Notes: generated by a model not told the origin, from the letters alone. A stretch of 64,000 nucleotides of DNA from Bathynomus jamesi (GCA_023014485.1 JAJOZX010000875.1:37501-101500), one strand, 5' to 3'; shown: positions 22,721-34,592, counted from the first letter of the stretch. Translations and numbers: made by a program.

Positions 22721-23918
22721 TAAGACGTCTAATATTTTCAACTGTTCTACATTTTTAATAGATAGGGGCAGTCAGGTGCAGTAAAGTATGCCATATTCAA
22801 AATTCCAACCATAAACTATATTAAAATACTGATATGTAATTAACATGTTAAGAATTAAACTTATAAATTACTTTGACTCATCATCAACTCGGATAAAAAT
22901 GGTCCTTAGATATGGCCAAAGTTTTTCTGCATTAGTTGATCCTTTTGAGGTTAGTAATTTATGAGGTATTTAATTAAATCACATTTGAATATAATTTTAG
23001 AAGTTTTGAAAATGTAGGCCTATATTTTAGAATAATCCTAATAAATTATTCTTAATAATCAACAATAAGAATTAATATAATCTTTACGTTTATATTTTAA
23101 GTAAAATTAGTTTTGAGCAATATTTAAAAGAAAGTGGGGGGGGGGGGGGGGGAATGAGGGGCTCCCTAAAAAGAAAATACGTTGTGTATATATTACAAAG
23201 TTAAGATAAATAGATGTTGACATATAAAAACAGAGAACGTTACATGTGCTCTAAACTGAAGCTAGGTAGGATTAAACTCGTATCTGAAACACTAATACCG
23301 TTGTCTGTTATCCAGAAGTAAGACCAAAATGAAACTCACAAAGCGTATATTTCATAAAAAAAAAAATTAAATATAAAAAAAAATCTAAATTAATTAGTGA
23401 TATTTTATTAATTAACAAATTAATTACTTCAACAAGCGAGTAATTCTTTTAAAGATAAAATTCGGCATTAATAAATATTAAAAAAAATGTTATATTTTAG
23501 ATCGAATTCGCAGAATAAAAAACGAATGACTCGTAAAACTGCTCAATTCGGTATAAATAAAACACCCGCATTCGACATAAAAAATTTGTATTCCTCCCAA
23601 AAAGTAGCTCCATTTCCGTAATAATTAAAAAAAAAAAAAAAATTGGGATATGAAGAAAATTTTCGCTTTTAAAATTAAAATTTATCTATGGATTTAAAAA
23701 AAATTGAACTCCAACACTTTCCAGAAATTTTGCTGCGAGATATTTCCACTCCGGTTTTTATTGTCGGGTATGAGTTAATTAGGGCGGTATAAAGGAAATA
23801 TCTTTAAAGATTTCTCGCCTTTGATTTAATTAAAGAACGAGTTAGATGTTCGAAAACTTTTAAAAATCATTACGAAACTTTATTAAGAACGTTTCTCTAT
23901 TTCTTTTATGCGTTACAT
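22721..23918. other. AT-rich DNA, poly-G run
   Basis: No gene or repeat end supported. A run of about 17 G occurs at 23136-23152 and poly-A runs near 23360 and 23628. Confidence 0.5.
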
Positions 23919-24110
23919 CAGGGGTCACCAACCTGGGCGGTAGCGCCCACTAGTGGGCTCACATTAAAGGTAATTAAACATTTATTTCATTATTTATTTT
24001 ATCGATTATGTTGATTTATTCTTTTTGATCTAAGATGGGCGATAAGCTTTTTTAATTTTCAAAAAATCGTAAAAGTGGACGGCGAACAAAAAAAAGGTTG
24101 GTGACCACTG
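23919..24110. mobile_element. hAT-like MITE with perfect 8-bp duplication
   Basis: Ends CAGGGGTCACCAACCT and AGGTTGGTGACCACTG form the inverted termini of a 192 bp element. CGTTACAT flanks both sides exactly (23911-23918 and 24111-24118), the 8-bp duplication typical of hAT. Confidence 0.9.
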
Positions 24111-24215
24111 CGTTACATGAACAAAATCGAATTTTGTAACGTCGTCGCTCGACCTTAAATGCAAATATATGGATTTTAGATTTCAAACTAATTTCAGATT
24201 TTCAATGAAAATGAA

Positions 24216-24460
24216 ATGACTGACCTAACCTAAGTAGACTAACCTAACCTATCCTAACTAGACCTAAACTAACCTAGCGTAACCTAATCGGGCATAATAT
24301 AACCTAACCTAACCTAGCGTAACCTAACCGGGCATAATATAACCTAACCTAACCTAGCGTAACCTAACCGGGCATAATATAACCTAACCTAACCTAGCGT
24401 AACCTAACCGGGCATAATATAACCTAACGTAACACAACTGAACCTAACCTGACCTAATAT
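24216..24460. repeat. TTAGG-like satellite, ~60-bp higher-order unit
   Basis: Made of CCTAA-type pentamers mixed with GCGTAACCTAACCGGGCATAATATAACC-type segments (period about 60 bp: CCTAGCG at 24275, 24315-24320, 24352 and 24412-24420 regions). Four units near 24260-24425 are almost identical. The motif is the reverse of the arthropod telomere repeat TTAGG. Confidence 0.8.
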
Positions 24461-25209
24461 AAACTTTTTAGCATCAACATAATGCATGTCGACATTTTGC
24501 GGATCGACTTTGTTCCGCTACCCGTCGATCATACTAAAATGCAAACGTACTGTAAGTGCTTATGCCGACACGCGGATAAGCCGAATAAGTGTTTCAAGAC
24601 AACTTTTCTCTTAGGGAATAAGAATAAAAAGTCCATTATACATTCATGCATGAGCCAACTTCTCATTGTTAAAGTTTACATGTATTTTGCATTTAGTATC
24701 TAAAAGATACTAAATCTAAACGGTGAACTTTTCTTTTTGTTTCAGAACATGAGAATGGTCTTTATCATCCGAAACTTGTATTCGTACTCGGTAGAGGTGT
24801 GCTATCTTTTAAGATTTCTTATAATAAGCGAATTTAGTGGACGTTAAAAGTTATTTCTGCAAAATCTTAATGGACGACTCTTTCTCGTTCATAATTTATT
24901 TAGTAAATCTCATTTTTTATCCTTTTATTTTGAGTTTTTCTTGGCCAAAGTTTTTCTACATCGTAAAAAAAAATAAAAAATTATGAAATGTAGATGCTAT
25001 TTTCTTTATATTAACGTCTATTTATTAATGCTGGTCGGAACGTTTTATTTTAAATTTTGACATTTACGATCTGTTCCGCGTTAATTTATGTCGTAGATAA
25101 CATCATAACATTCGCTCTATATTTATCACCACCCGGTTTTCTTGGGATTAACTAATTCGGTTTAACATTTTCTTGGGTATTATTTTTCTTATGTTATTCT
25201 AGCTAACTC
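24461..25209. other. No gene recognised
   Basis: A 73-codon frame at 24482-24703 contains several Cys residues (CKCLCRH...) but no known spacing. Otherwise AT-rich. Confidence 0.4.
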
Positions 25210-25411
25210 GGATCAAGTAAAGATAAGCACCCCCAGCCTTCTTTAATTAGCCTTATAAGGCTAACTAACGAAAATATCACGACCTAACCTAACCAATCGT
25301 TAAGTCAACTGTACGCCCTTGACGATTGGTTAGGTTAGTCGTGATATTTTCGTTAGTTAGCCTTATAAGGCTAATTAAACAAGGCTGGGGGTGCTTATCT
25401 TTACTTGATCC
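25210..25411. mobile_element. Fold-back element, GGATCAAG family (copy 2), perfect 8-bp duplication
   Basis: 202 bp palindrome almost identical to copy 1. GCTAACTC flanks it exactly on both sides (25202-25209 and 25412-25419). Confidence 0.9.
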
Positions 25412-25488
25412 GCTAACTCCAGACAATTGTATTGAATCTAAGGGGACGTGTCTTTGTGATTAACGGTTAATATATACGGTAATATAAA

Positions 25489-25730
25489 CAGAGTGTCTAT
25501 AAAATAACGCGAGTAAAGAGGCAAATCCGATTTGAACTGATTTAAACTAGTTTTAACTTGTTTTTTTAACTCGTAAACACATTTTTAAAACCTCTTATAA
25601 ACCTTACTATCGAATATACAGTTGTTATAAAGTACATAATTATAATAAATAATACTTGTCCATGTTCACCCTCGTTAATATAATTGAAATCGGATTTGTC
25701 TCTTTACTTGCGTTACTTTATACACACCCG
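25489..25730. mobile_element. Non-autonomous element with ~40-bp inverted ends
   Basis: CAGAGTGTCTATAAAATAAC... at the left pairs with ...GTTACTTTATACACACC at the right, and AGTAAAGAGGCAAATCC with GGATTTGTCTCTTTACT. The end sequence resembles IS630/Tc1-type termini. No coding sequence. Confidence 0.7.
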
Positions 25731-25798
25731 GGATTTTTCTTAGTTTTCTTATATTACATACAAAAAATAATTACAGATTATATTACAGATTATTATTA

Positions 25799-26000
25799 GG
25801 ATCAAGTAAAGATAAGCACCCCCAACCTTTTTAGTTAGCTTTATAAGGCTAACTAACGAAAATATCACGACTTAACCTAACCAATCGTTAGGTCAACTGT
25901 ACGCCCTTGACGATTGGTTAGGTTAGGTCGTGATATTTTCGTTAGTTAGCCTTATAAAGCTAACTAAAAAAGGTTGGGGGTGCTTATCTTTACTTGATCC
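25799..26000. mobile_element. Fold-back element, GGATCAAG family (copy 3), perfect 8-bp duplication
   Basis: 202 bp palindrome as in copies 1 and 2. TATTATTA flanks both sides (25791-25798 and 26001-26008). Confidence 0.9.
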
Positions 26001-26031
26001 TATTATTATTTCAGATTATTATTAACATAAT

Positions 26032-26300
26032 GCGCCTCGGTGGTGTAGTGGTTAGCGTCGCTGACTACGAATCCATCGACCCAGGGATCGAGACAAAACC
26101 GAGCTGTTCATCCTTCCACCCAATAAAGAAATTGGTTGGTAGATAAATGGGTACCTGGGTAGCCTAGTGATTAAGACGCTGGGCTGCTGGTGGGGAGTGG
26201 TTCGGATTCCACGTTAAACAGTAGGTCTAAGGTGGAGTGATAAGCTTGACCTTCGTCAGAATGAACAATTCGGTGGAAGCAAAACCAAGGTTAACCAAGG
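26032..26300 (+). mobile_element. Two-headed tRNA-derived SINE (family 1), copy b
   Basis: Begins TGCGCCTCGGTGGTGTAGTGG; the first box B region is altered (AGGGATCGAGAC, and ~20 bp after it are missing relative to copy a). The second unit GCCTAGTGATTAAGACGC...GGTTCGGATTCCACG is kept. Confidence 0.8.
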
Positions 26301-28630
26301 CATTGAATAACGACATTGAATATTTTGTTAACCATATTAATAGTTACAGATATTGAGCGTATTCATAACTGAAGTTCTGTTAATATATAAAAGTTACATT
26401 AACAAAATTGAAGCTATATTCAAAAGGCAGATAGAAAATATTCGTTAATAACTATTACCTAAGTTAAGCGAACCTAATTTAAATTAATTTAATTGAACCA
26501 CAGAATATTCCTCAATTAAAATTTTTTCCTATTATAAATCTCACATACGCAAAGCCGTAATTAAATTCTCTCAGAACGTGCACCTGGGTTCGATTCCAGG
26601 TTGGGTTTTTTCGAAACTATTTAAGTTTCCTTCAAAGAGAACAATAAAGCAATTGGTGTCACCTTAACGGGGACATCCCCTCTTTTTTTTTTTTTACATA
26701 TCCTCTCTTCTGCATGCGATTTCTCCACTTCAAAATACAGTGTTGAAAAGGACGTGTCTGATTTGTTTGATAAACAATTCGGTCATAATTTAGGTTAATC
26801 AATTTAGTTTAAGTTAGTTTGATGTTTGGTTAAGTTGAGTTAAGTCAGGTTAAGTTAATGGGCAATATCGGACCGCGGATGACAATGGAAATAGCGGCGT
26901 AAAACGGGGTGACTGATGAAACTGTAACATTGTTTTTGAAAATATTACCCAAATTGATTATGCTTAATTTTTCGAAGCTGTAAACGAGTTTATGTATAAG
27001 TAGTTTATACAAGGAGAAAAATGCTTAATTGAAACAACTAAATTCGTGGTCAACCATTTGCCGCTGAGCCCAAATGGAAAGTAATTGATTTAACCGTACT
27101 ATATTTACACTATCGAACCCACTCGTTAAAATGGACCACAAGGTCCGTTACAAATTTGAGAAAACAAGTCGCTTCAAAGAAAGGTCTTTATTTTAAGTTG
27201 ATTTTTAAGAAAAAAGAGGAGCTTTCCTTTGAAGAAAATGTCAAGGTCCAATCAAAGGACAATGATTCTTGTAACACCCAGTGAGGAAAAAGGGAAATTC
27301 CTTCTTCCCTTATGTATGGATAAAAGCTTTGGTAGGAATGCCATCATGTAAAGAAAATATTTTTTGATAGGTCATTCAGAATACTGTAAGGCGGAATCCT
27401 TGTAATTTTAAGGTGTAACTTAGATTTCTAAGTTAGTTGTAGTTCCGTCCTCAAAAGTTAAAGTGGCTTTTAAAGCAAAATCTTTGAAATCTGTGGCATG
27501 ATTGAAAATTTCTAAATGGATTTAAAACTGTTTCACGTTCTCCGAAAATCTGAATTTCCTTTGTTTTACGCGAACTTGTTTGTAAGAGCTCTAATGTTAG
27601 TCGACAGAAAAGAACGTTGTGAAATTTCTTTGTCAAATTTTAAACTTGTAAATTTTCGACATATTTGTTTCCTCAAGGAAGGGTAAATATCTTGTGGTGA
27701 TCTTGTTTCCCGAGGAAACCGGTAAAGTTAGTGCGTGACCATTTGAAGCCTTTGTAAAAATTTATCTGATTTAATTGACGGACTTTTTTCCTGAAAAAAA
27801 CTGCGGAATTCACGCAGAACTTTTGAAAGTAAAATTCCCAACTTTTTGTAAGTAAACTTTTTCTGTAAACTTCTTAGTTTACGGAATTTGAATTTAGGGC
27901 TGTTTCTAGAGTTACAAACAAATAAAAAACCTCTGTATAAATGCTTTTTGAGACTTGAATAATTGCAAACATTTTCTTTAAATTGACAATTTGTGTTTTG
28001 GAACAAAATTTGTAATCGTACATCCGTAGATTTCTTTTAAATCTGTGTCCTATTTTGAGTTAAATCAAATAAAATTTATACGAGGAGTGTGTTGTTTTCA
28101 TGCTACCTCGCAATAGGCCTCTCTTGCAAGCAGAGAGTAAATTAATATTGAAAGTCGAAATTTAAACTGGGCTTCAAGTAAGCTGAGAAAACTGCGCTTA
28201 TAAAATTGAAAGGCCATCCGAGTGGATAGGCAGAGTCATCCTGAAACAAACGAACCCGCGCGCGCAATAAGTGCAGCCGAAAAAGGAGTTGCACCACAAC
28301 CCTCGTCAGGAATCTCCAATTTACTTACGTTATCGGGACCATGGGGTCTATAGTATGACCCCAGGCCTAAAAACTTACAAAATGGTACTATAAAAAGTCC
28401 GTAATGAAACAATGACAAGAATGAAACATTTTTTTTTTACATTTAAGAACTTTTAACAAATAATACTATCTCTTTCAACGTTTTGACCAACATCGTTCCC
28501 AATGAGGGTTAATAAAAATATACAAAGTTTCAGCGCTGAGCGCTAAATGTTTTATTTATTTATATGCAACGAAAATTCCTCTTTAATAAAAAATAATAAA
28601 AAGACATCCGCTCCTAAATTAATTTATTAT
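26301..28630. other. Long stretch without recognised gene
   Basis: AT-rich. A box-B-like GGGTTCGATTCCAGG at 26587-26602 hints at a tRNA-derived relic. Minus-strand frames at 27451-27636, 27728-28006 and 28236-28418 lack domains and have the composition of the surrounding DNA. A GTTAGGTT-like degenerate series occurs at ~26800-26860. Confidence 0.4.
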
Positions 28631-28631
28631 A

Positions 28632-28750
28632 ATGATTCATACGTATATACCATATGTATATACCATATACATATACCATATCCATACCATATGCATATAC
28701 CATATGTATATAGTATATACCATATACATATACCATATCCATACCATATA
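28632..28750. repeat. ATACCATATGTAT-type tandem repeat
   Basis: Units of about 12 and 18 bp built from ATACCATAT, GTATAT and CCATACC. The same motif resumes after the following MITE at ~29115, so the MITE inserted into it. Confidence 0.8.
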
Positions 28751-29115
28751 TAGGGTGTCCCGTAAGTCTGGACCCATGGAGATTTATAAATATTTTTTTT
28801 ATTATGTTATTATTATTATTTTATTATTATTATTTTTTTATTTTTTATTATGATTTTATTTGTTGGGGCCACTGAAAGCCAAAGTGTACGAGGTCAAACT
28901 TCAGAACATTTTCCACCTTAAAGCACGCATTGTGGAGGCGTGTCAAGAAATTTCTGCGACTGTGATTCAGAAAGTGCTGTCGCAGTGGAGATTGCGTCTT
29001 CAACTATGTGTGCGACACAACGGCGGACACTTTGAACAGATTATGTAATAAATTTTTGGACTATTTTGTAATTTTATTATTTTTCCCTATGGGTCCAGAC
29101 TTACGGGACACCCTG
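28751..29115 (+). mobile_element. IS630/Tc1-type MITE, CAGGGTGTCCCG termini (copy b)
   Basis: Begins AGGGTGTCCCGTAAGTCTGG after a TA and ends with the full right terminus followed by TA. The left subterminal part is replaced by an A/T-rich run (28785-28860), but the transposase tail and right end match copy a, in opposite orientation. Confidence 0.85.
28860..29048 (+). pseudogene. Transposase C-terminal fragment in MITE copy b
   Basis: Reads LKAKVYEVKLQNIFHLKARI...CVRHNGGHFEQIM, nearly identical to the fragment in copy a (10477-10665); the WGH of copy a is LGP here. It cannot act as a transposase. Confidence 0.75.
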
Positions 29116-29343
29116 TACATATACCATATCTTTTTCCATTAAAAATATGACTCTCTTTAACAGAATATTTTCCGTGTTTGACAAAAAACCCAATTTCATT
29201 AAAAAGAGCCGTAATTTAATTAATTATTACTGAAATATTGAATTAATTACTCTGAAACCCCCATTCAAGAGAGGAAGTTTGTATATAGTTTAACTAAAAT
29301 GTAAATTTTTCCCCAATAAAGTTAAATACGCTTTAATATACTG

Positions 29344-29630
29344 TACCTTTGGTTAGCTTCCGCCCGAACTGTTCATTCTGACGAAAGTCAAGCTTTTCAC
29401 TCCACCTTAGACCTACAGTTTAACGTGGAATCCGAACCACGCCCCATCAGCAGCCCAGCGTCTTAACTACTAGGCCACCTAGGATACCCACTTATCTACC
29501 AACCACTTTCTCTATTGTGTGGAAGGATGAACAGCTGGGTTTTTGCTGCGCGCCGGCTGCCGTCGGGTCTCGAACCCGTGGCCGATGAATTCGTAGTCAG
29601 CGACGCTAACCACTACACCACCGAGGCGCA
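29344..29630 (-). mobile_element. Two-headed tRNA-derived SINE (family 1), copy c
   Basis: Minus-strand copy running from CGCCTCGGTGGTGTAGTGG (29630 end) to CTAACCAAAGGT (29345 end). Box B of the first head reads GGGTTCGAGACCCG and the second head is intact. Confidence 0.85.
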
Positions 29631-29822
29631 TACTAGACATGTATAAATATTCAAAAAAGACTACACGCTAGTTTACTATACAAGACAAAGTCCATCTCGT
29701 TAAACTTTAACGACGTTTCTTTCATTTAACTTCAATAGTCGTGCATTAATCTCGAGTTGCAGATGTTCTCTGTCAGCCACTTATTCATTCTACTTGGATG
29801 AATATAAAACCGTCCTTTTGTA

Positions 29823-29823
<1 letters not shown>

Positions 29824-29862
<39 letters not shown>

Positions 29863-29959
29863 TATATATAATACTGCGCTGCGTGTCATGGTTAAAAAGC
29901 GCCAAGTCGTCATAGACATACACAAAGACAAAGACATGGTGTTTTTAACCCTGACACAC

Positions 29960-30000
<41 letters not shown>
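29824..30000. repeat. (TA)n tracts around a small fold-back (copy 2)
   Basis: (TA)n at 29824-29870 and 29963-30000. Between them 29879-29961 is a diverged copy of the 22642-22720 fold-back: GCTGCGTGTCATGG TTAAAAAGCGCC and GTTTTTAACCCTGACACACAG. Confidence 0.75.
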
Positions 30001-30003
<3 letters not shown>

Positions 30004-30657
30004 GGTGTTTCAGGAGGAAAGGTCAATACTTCGGGAGGTGATAGTATCGGTCATTGTGAGAAAAAAAGTTCATATGAACAAGTGTCTAATTCTGAATGGT
30101 TATGGAGATAGAGCTGTTTAAATCTGATGCGCGCGCAGCTCTTCCTCCCTTCGCGGTGGTCCCATTCAATGGCCACCAAGGTCTTCAGACCTCTCTCTCC
30201 GTTAGATTACTGTTTGTGGGGGTGGATGAAAAGTCAAGTTTCCAAAAGAAGGGTGGATACACGAGACGAATTGCTCGCGCGCATTTTGGATGCTGCTGCC
30301 CGCATAAAGGAACGTCAAGATCAACTCAGACGAACAACACGCGATCTTCGCACACGAGTTGCAAAGTGCATTGAGACTGACAGTGGGATTTTCGAAAACG
30401 TATCGTAAACTGTAACAAATTTGTTATTTCTGTATCTGATACAATTCAAAATGCCAATGTTTAAATATTAAATGTTAGAACAATAATTGGTTTTCTCTTC
30501 TTGATTACCATTAACAATGCTTTTGTATTTGTAGATTCAAACAACTCTATCTCCGTAACCATTCAGAATTAGACACATGTTTATATGAACGTTTTTTCTC
30601 ACAATGACCGATACTATCACCTCCCGAAGTATTGACCTTTCCTCCTGAAACACCTTG
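30001..30657 (+). mobile_element. Deleted IS630/Tc1-type element (CAGGGTGTTTCAGG termini)
   Basis: Inverted ends of about 110 bp starting CAGGGTGTTTCAGGAGGAAA, with TA on both sides (29999-30000 and 30658-30659). Only the transposase C-terminal part remains inside the 657 bp. Confidence 0.9.
30127..30408 (+). pseudogene. Transposase C-terminal fragment
   Basis: Contains PLSPLDYCLWGWMKSQV followed by VDTRDELLARILDAAARIK and ends IETDSGIFENVS. The P-L-x-P-L-D-(Y/F)-x-L-W-G block normally begins SPD with the third catalytic Asp, which here is altered to SPL. The helix-turn-helix and first two catalytic sites are deleted. It is related to the transposase at 58240-59284, which shares VETRDALLRRILDAVAFIK. 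Confidence 0.8.
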
Positions 30658-30663
30658 TATATA

Positions 30664-31233
30664 CAGGGTGTCCGAGAATTATCTGTACAATTTTTGGCTG
30701 TTATTAAAAGTCAACCATGAAGTGTAGAAATTCCAGTGTTGTCCCATTTTACAGAGAATCTCATTAAGTTGTTTCTGATACCAAGTTTTGACAAGTTTTT
30801 TAGAAATTCCAGTGTGTCCGAACATTATCTGTACAATTTCATCTTTTAATAAAATTCATGATAACACACGTAAAATTCTTATACAAGATTATTTAGAATC
30901 TGTATTTTCAAAAGTTTCTTTTATTAAAGTAACGTTGTTACAAACATTCGATATGTGCACCATTAGTGATTCGCAAAACATCCAATCGATACTCCAAATG
31001 TTGCCATGTACCCTGCAGCATATCCACATCAATTCGCTCAATAGCAGCTGTGATTCTTGCTTTTAAATCATCAATGTCTGTCACCCGCGTACATTTCTAA
31101 AGAATTGTCAAAACGGTATCAGAAAAAACTTAATGAGATTCTCTGTAAAATGGGACAACACTGAAATTTCTGCACTTCATGGTTGACTTTTAATAACAGC
31201 CAAACATTGTACAGATAATTCTCGGACACCCGG
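30664..31233 (-). mobile_element. Deleted IS630/Tc1-type element (CAGGGTGTCCGAG termini)
   Basis: Ends CAGGGTGTCCGAGAATTATC and its reverse complement near 31200-31233, flanked by TA. Inverted arms extend ~120 bp. Internally a short AGAAATTCCAGTGT segment is duplicated near 30725 and 30800. Confidence 0.85.
30944..31099 (-). pseudogene. Transposase C-terminal fragment
   Basis: Minus-strand frame reading VTDIDDLKARITAAIERIDVD, then MLQGTWQHLEYRLDVLR and ITNGAHIECL, a familiar C-terminal block of insect IS630/Tc1-type transposases. No upstream domain remains in the element. Confidence 0.75.
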
Positions 31234-31440
<207 letters not shown>

Positions 31441-31519
31441 GGATGATGATGATGATAATGTCTGTTCGTTTATACACGCCTAAACGGCTATGATAATCTG
31501 CATCAAATTTGGTATACAC
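31441..31519. repeat. Unclassified repeat, left of Penelope-like insertion
   Basis: ACGCCTAAACGGCTATGATAATCTGC...AAATTTGGTATACAC resembles 35420-35580 (AAACGGCTAAGGTAATCTGC...AAATTTAGTATACA), so the Penelope-like element interrupted one copy of a local repeat. TTTGGTATACAC at 31508-31519 is repeated at 35417-35428. Confidence 0.75.
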
Positions 31520-31564
31520 GAAAATAAAAACCCACTCTAATAGACAGAGTTTATTTCCACGACA

Positions 31565-31594
31565 GTTTCGACGCCCACTGGCATCCTCCTCGGG
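31565..31594 (-). ncRNA. Hammerhead-like motif in left pLTR of element A
   Basis: Minus strand reads CCCGAGGAGGATGCC, AGTG loop, GGCGTCGAAAC. GATGCC/GGCGTC forms stem II with one U-G pair, followed by the GAAA core. The other core strand is CCGAGGA rather than CUGANGA and there is one extra G before stem II, so cleavage activity is doubtful. Hammerhead motifs are known in Penelope-like pLTRs. Confidence 0.4.
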
Positions 31595-32465
31595 TAGATA
31601 CAGAAACACGAATGAACCAAAACAAGAGGGAAAAGCAGTTCAGGGACCGACCGTTAAGAAATTCGCACTAGGTTAGATCCCATTCCCGACACCGGAAGGG
31701 CATTTTTCATTAAGTACATTCGCGCAAATTTTTAAAACTATCTTCCTCTTCTAAACATACAGATTCTATTATATTTTTTACATAATTATTACATTTATTA
31801 TTAAATTTATTACATTTAATATTGCATAATTATTTATTACAGAAATTATAAATTAATACATTGGTTATTACATTATTGTTTATTATACAGAATTATAAAC
31901 CGAAAAACGAATGAAAAAAGCCGATTAGGAAACAATCCAGAAACCAATGAGAAATTCGCCTAGGTTAGATACCGTTCTCCCGACACTGGAAGGGCATTTT
32001 ATTACAGGGTCCGCTTACAAGTACATTCCCACAATTAAAACTATCCTCTTGTTCTATACATACAGATTCTAATATTTGACATAATTACTGCATTTATTAT
32101 TACATTTACATTTTTTAACATTTATTATTACCTTTACCCTAATTATTAAATTATAATACCTTTATTATTACATCTGTTGCATTTATATTTATTTCCACAT
32201 TTATTACTTCCATTATTACAGTTACTAAAGGCGAGTAAGGAAACATTCCAATCCAGAGACATTTAAGAAATTCACACTTAGGTTCGAACACGTTCCCACG
32301 ACTCCGTAAGGGATTTTTTGACCAAGAATCTCATTAAAGGGTCTAACTTATAAGTACCTTCGCACAAATTAAAATTATCTACTTTTTCTATACACACAGA
32401 TTCTATTATTTTCTTTTGACAAATTATTACATTTATAAAGTACCTTACTTGATTCCCAATCTATA

Positions 32466-33894
32466 GCATGATTATTTTGGCTGGCGTGATAAAAAAGGCA
32501 TTATTAGTATTACAACTTCTGAAGGCATATTTGTGTTCTTTAATACGGGTTTCATATTTCTTCCAGTTTCACCACGTATACTAAATCCAACTTTTACAGG
32601 GAATGCTGTAGACGCAGGCTTGTTCTCTTTTGCCACGTTATTCCTAACCAATTTACTTTTCACGGTAGACGAATATTTGAACGCCAAAGCAAACTTAAAA
32701 TCTTTCGTCAACGGTTTTACTCTTTCTAAGCCGGCAATGTAAGGCAAACTCACATATTGTTTTTGGTTAACTGAAGTTCCGAGGGGCATAAAAAGATTTT
32801 CTGGCTTTAAAATACGCCTTTCTGATAAACCACTCGGGATATTTTAAATCCTTAAAAATGTTCCAAATCTTTGAATTTTCCGGGTCCAGCAATGTGGGCT
32901 ACAAATCCTGAGTGCTCTTAGAAACATGGAAGAAATAATTGAGCTTTTAACCCCTTCATCATGATATGAAAATAATGAATGTACGAATTACAATGAGTAG
33001 GTTTTCTATAGACCGTGAAATTGGGCTTTCCGCTTTCGTTAATGACCAAAACATCTAGAAAGGTAATTGTTTGTCGTTTCCCATTCATATTTAAATTTAA
33101 TAGAGGGAACAAGATTATTTAATGACTGAAAGAAAGTGTCAAAGTTGTCCAGGTCAGGCCAAAATGAGAAAAATCATCTACATAACGAAACAAATAGATT
33201 CCTGGGACATATTGTTTGCAACAATTCCGACTCATAGTATCCATATATAATGTACTCGGTATTGGGGATAAAGGAGACCCCATTCCCATACCAAAACGTT
33301 GCAAATAAAATTCTTCACCGAAGGAGAAGGCATTATTGGTGACACAGAGTTTTATCAGTTATAAAAATACAGATGTGGGCATGCCTAGTTCTACGTTACA
33401 TGTTGGCAATTTTCTATCTAAAAAACTAAGTAACATCAATGGGAACTTTCGTAACAAGGACTCAACGTCAAAACTGATCATTCTTCCCCGTTTTAAATCT
33501 AAGGACATAACTTTGTTAATAAAGTCACAGGATTAGTGATGTGCGAGCCTGAAAATTTACCAACTAATGGGGATAATTTATCTGCAAGAAATTTAGATAA
33601 CCTGTAACTAAAGGAACCCCTGTGTGAAATAATGGGACGGAGTGGTATATTAATCTTATGGGTTTTGGGTAGGCCGTAAATGTGGGGGAGTTTGGGGTTA
33701 ATCTGTAGAAATCTTTTAGGATCAATCGCCGGGACATCTTTTAATAAGTTCCTGATGGTTTTGTTGAATTCGGCAGAAAGACGCTTTAGGGGGGACGATC
33801 TCACTTTGGCGTAGGTGAATTCATCACTAAGTAACGCTTCCATTTTTTGTTTATAATCACACTCATTGTAATTCGTACATTCATTATTTTTCAT
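32466..33894 (-). pseudogene. Penelope-like reverse transcriptase and GIY-YIG endonuclease, broken (element A, minus copy)
   Basis: 33894-33499 carries the reverse transcriptase finger and early palm: LPHIYGLPKTHK and RPIISHRGSFSYRLSKFLA. 33304-33119 holds GMGMGSPLSP and the catalytic RYVDD. 33112-32918 holds ITFLDVLV and FTVYRKPTHCNSYIHY. 32789-32472 covers the linker and GIY-YIG domain (VSLPYIAGLERVKPL...GETGRN) with frameshifts that remove the ...VYVGETGR... continuity. The motif A Asp region lies in a broken frame near 33500. Penelope-like elements use the endonuclease to nick the target and the reverse transcriptase to copy their RNA there. This copy is inactive. Confidence 0.8.
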
Positions 33895-33914
33895 ATCATG
33901 ATGAAGGGGTTAAA

Positions 33915-34592
33915 AGCTCAATTATTTCTTCCATGTTTCTAAGAGCACTCAGGATTTGTAGCCCACATTTGCTGGACCCGGAAAATTCAAAGATTTGGAA
34001 CATTTTTAAGGATTTAAAATATCCCGAGTGGTTTATCAGAAAGGCGTATTTTAAAGCCAGAAAATCTTTTTATGCCCCTCGGGAACCTTCAGTTAACCAA
34101 AAACAATATGTGAGTTTGCCTTACATTGCCGGCTTAGAAAGAGTAAAACCGTTGACGAAAGATTTTAAGTTTGCTTTGGCGTTCAAATATTCGTCTACCG
34201 TGAAAAGTAAATTGGTTAGGAATAACGTGGCAAAAGAGGAACAAGCCTGCGTCTACAGCATTCCCTGTAAAAGTTGTGATTTAGTATACGTGGGTGAAAC
34301 TGGAAGAAATATTGAAACCCGTATTAAAGAACACAAATATGCCTTCAGAAGTTGTAATACTAATAATGCCATTTTTTATCACGCCAGCCAAAATAATCAT
34401 GCTATAGATTGGGAATCAAGTAAGGTACTTTATAAATGTAATAATTATGTCAAAAGAAAAATAATAGAATCTGTGTGTATAGAAAAAGTAGATAATTTTA
34501 ATTTGTGCGAAGGTACTTATAAGTTAGACCCTTTAATGAGATTCTTGGTCAAAAAATCCCTTACGGAGTCGTGGGAACGTGTTCGAACCTAA
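33915..34592 (+). pseudogene. GIY-YIG endonuclease part of Penelope-like element (element A, plus copy)
   Basis: Open for 219 codons from ATG 33933, but without the reverse transcriptase in front, so it is a 5'-truncated gene. Order: FLRALRICSP and PEWFIRKAYFKARKSFY (linker helices), VSLPYIAGLERVKPL, then the nuclease with CVYSIPCKSCDLVYVGETGR. The C-x2-C before L-V-Y-V-G-E-T-G-R, the ETRIKEHKYAF helix with Arg, NAIFYHASQNNHAIDW (His/Asn) and the final Glu in RKIIESVCIE fit the Penelope GIY-YIG domain. It is more intact than the minus copy. Expression alone is unlikely because no promoter precedes it. Confidence 0.8.

Noticed and set aside
24216..24460. CRISPR array
   Set aside because: Repeats are contiguous CCTAA-based satellite units without unique spacers, and the genome is eukaryotic.
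27451..28418. Three minus-strand frames of 60-92 codons
   Set aside because: No domain, AT-driven composition, no start context or splice partner.
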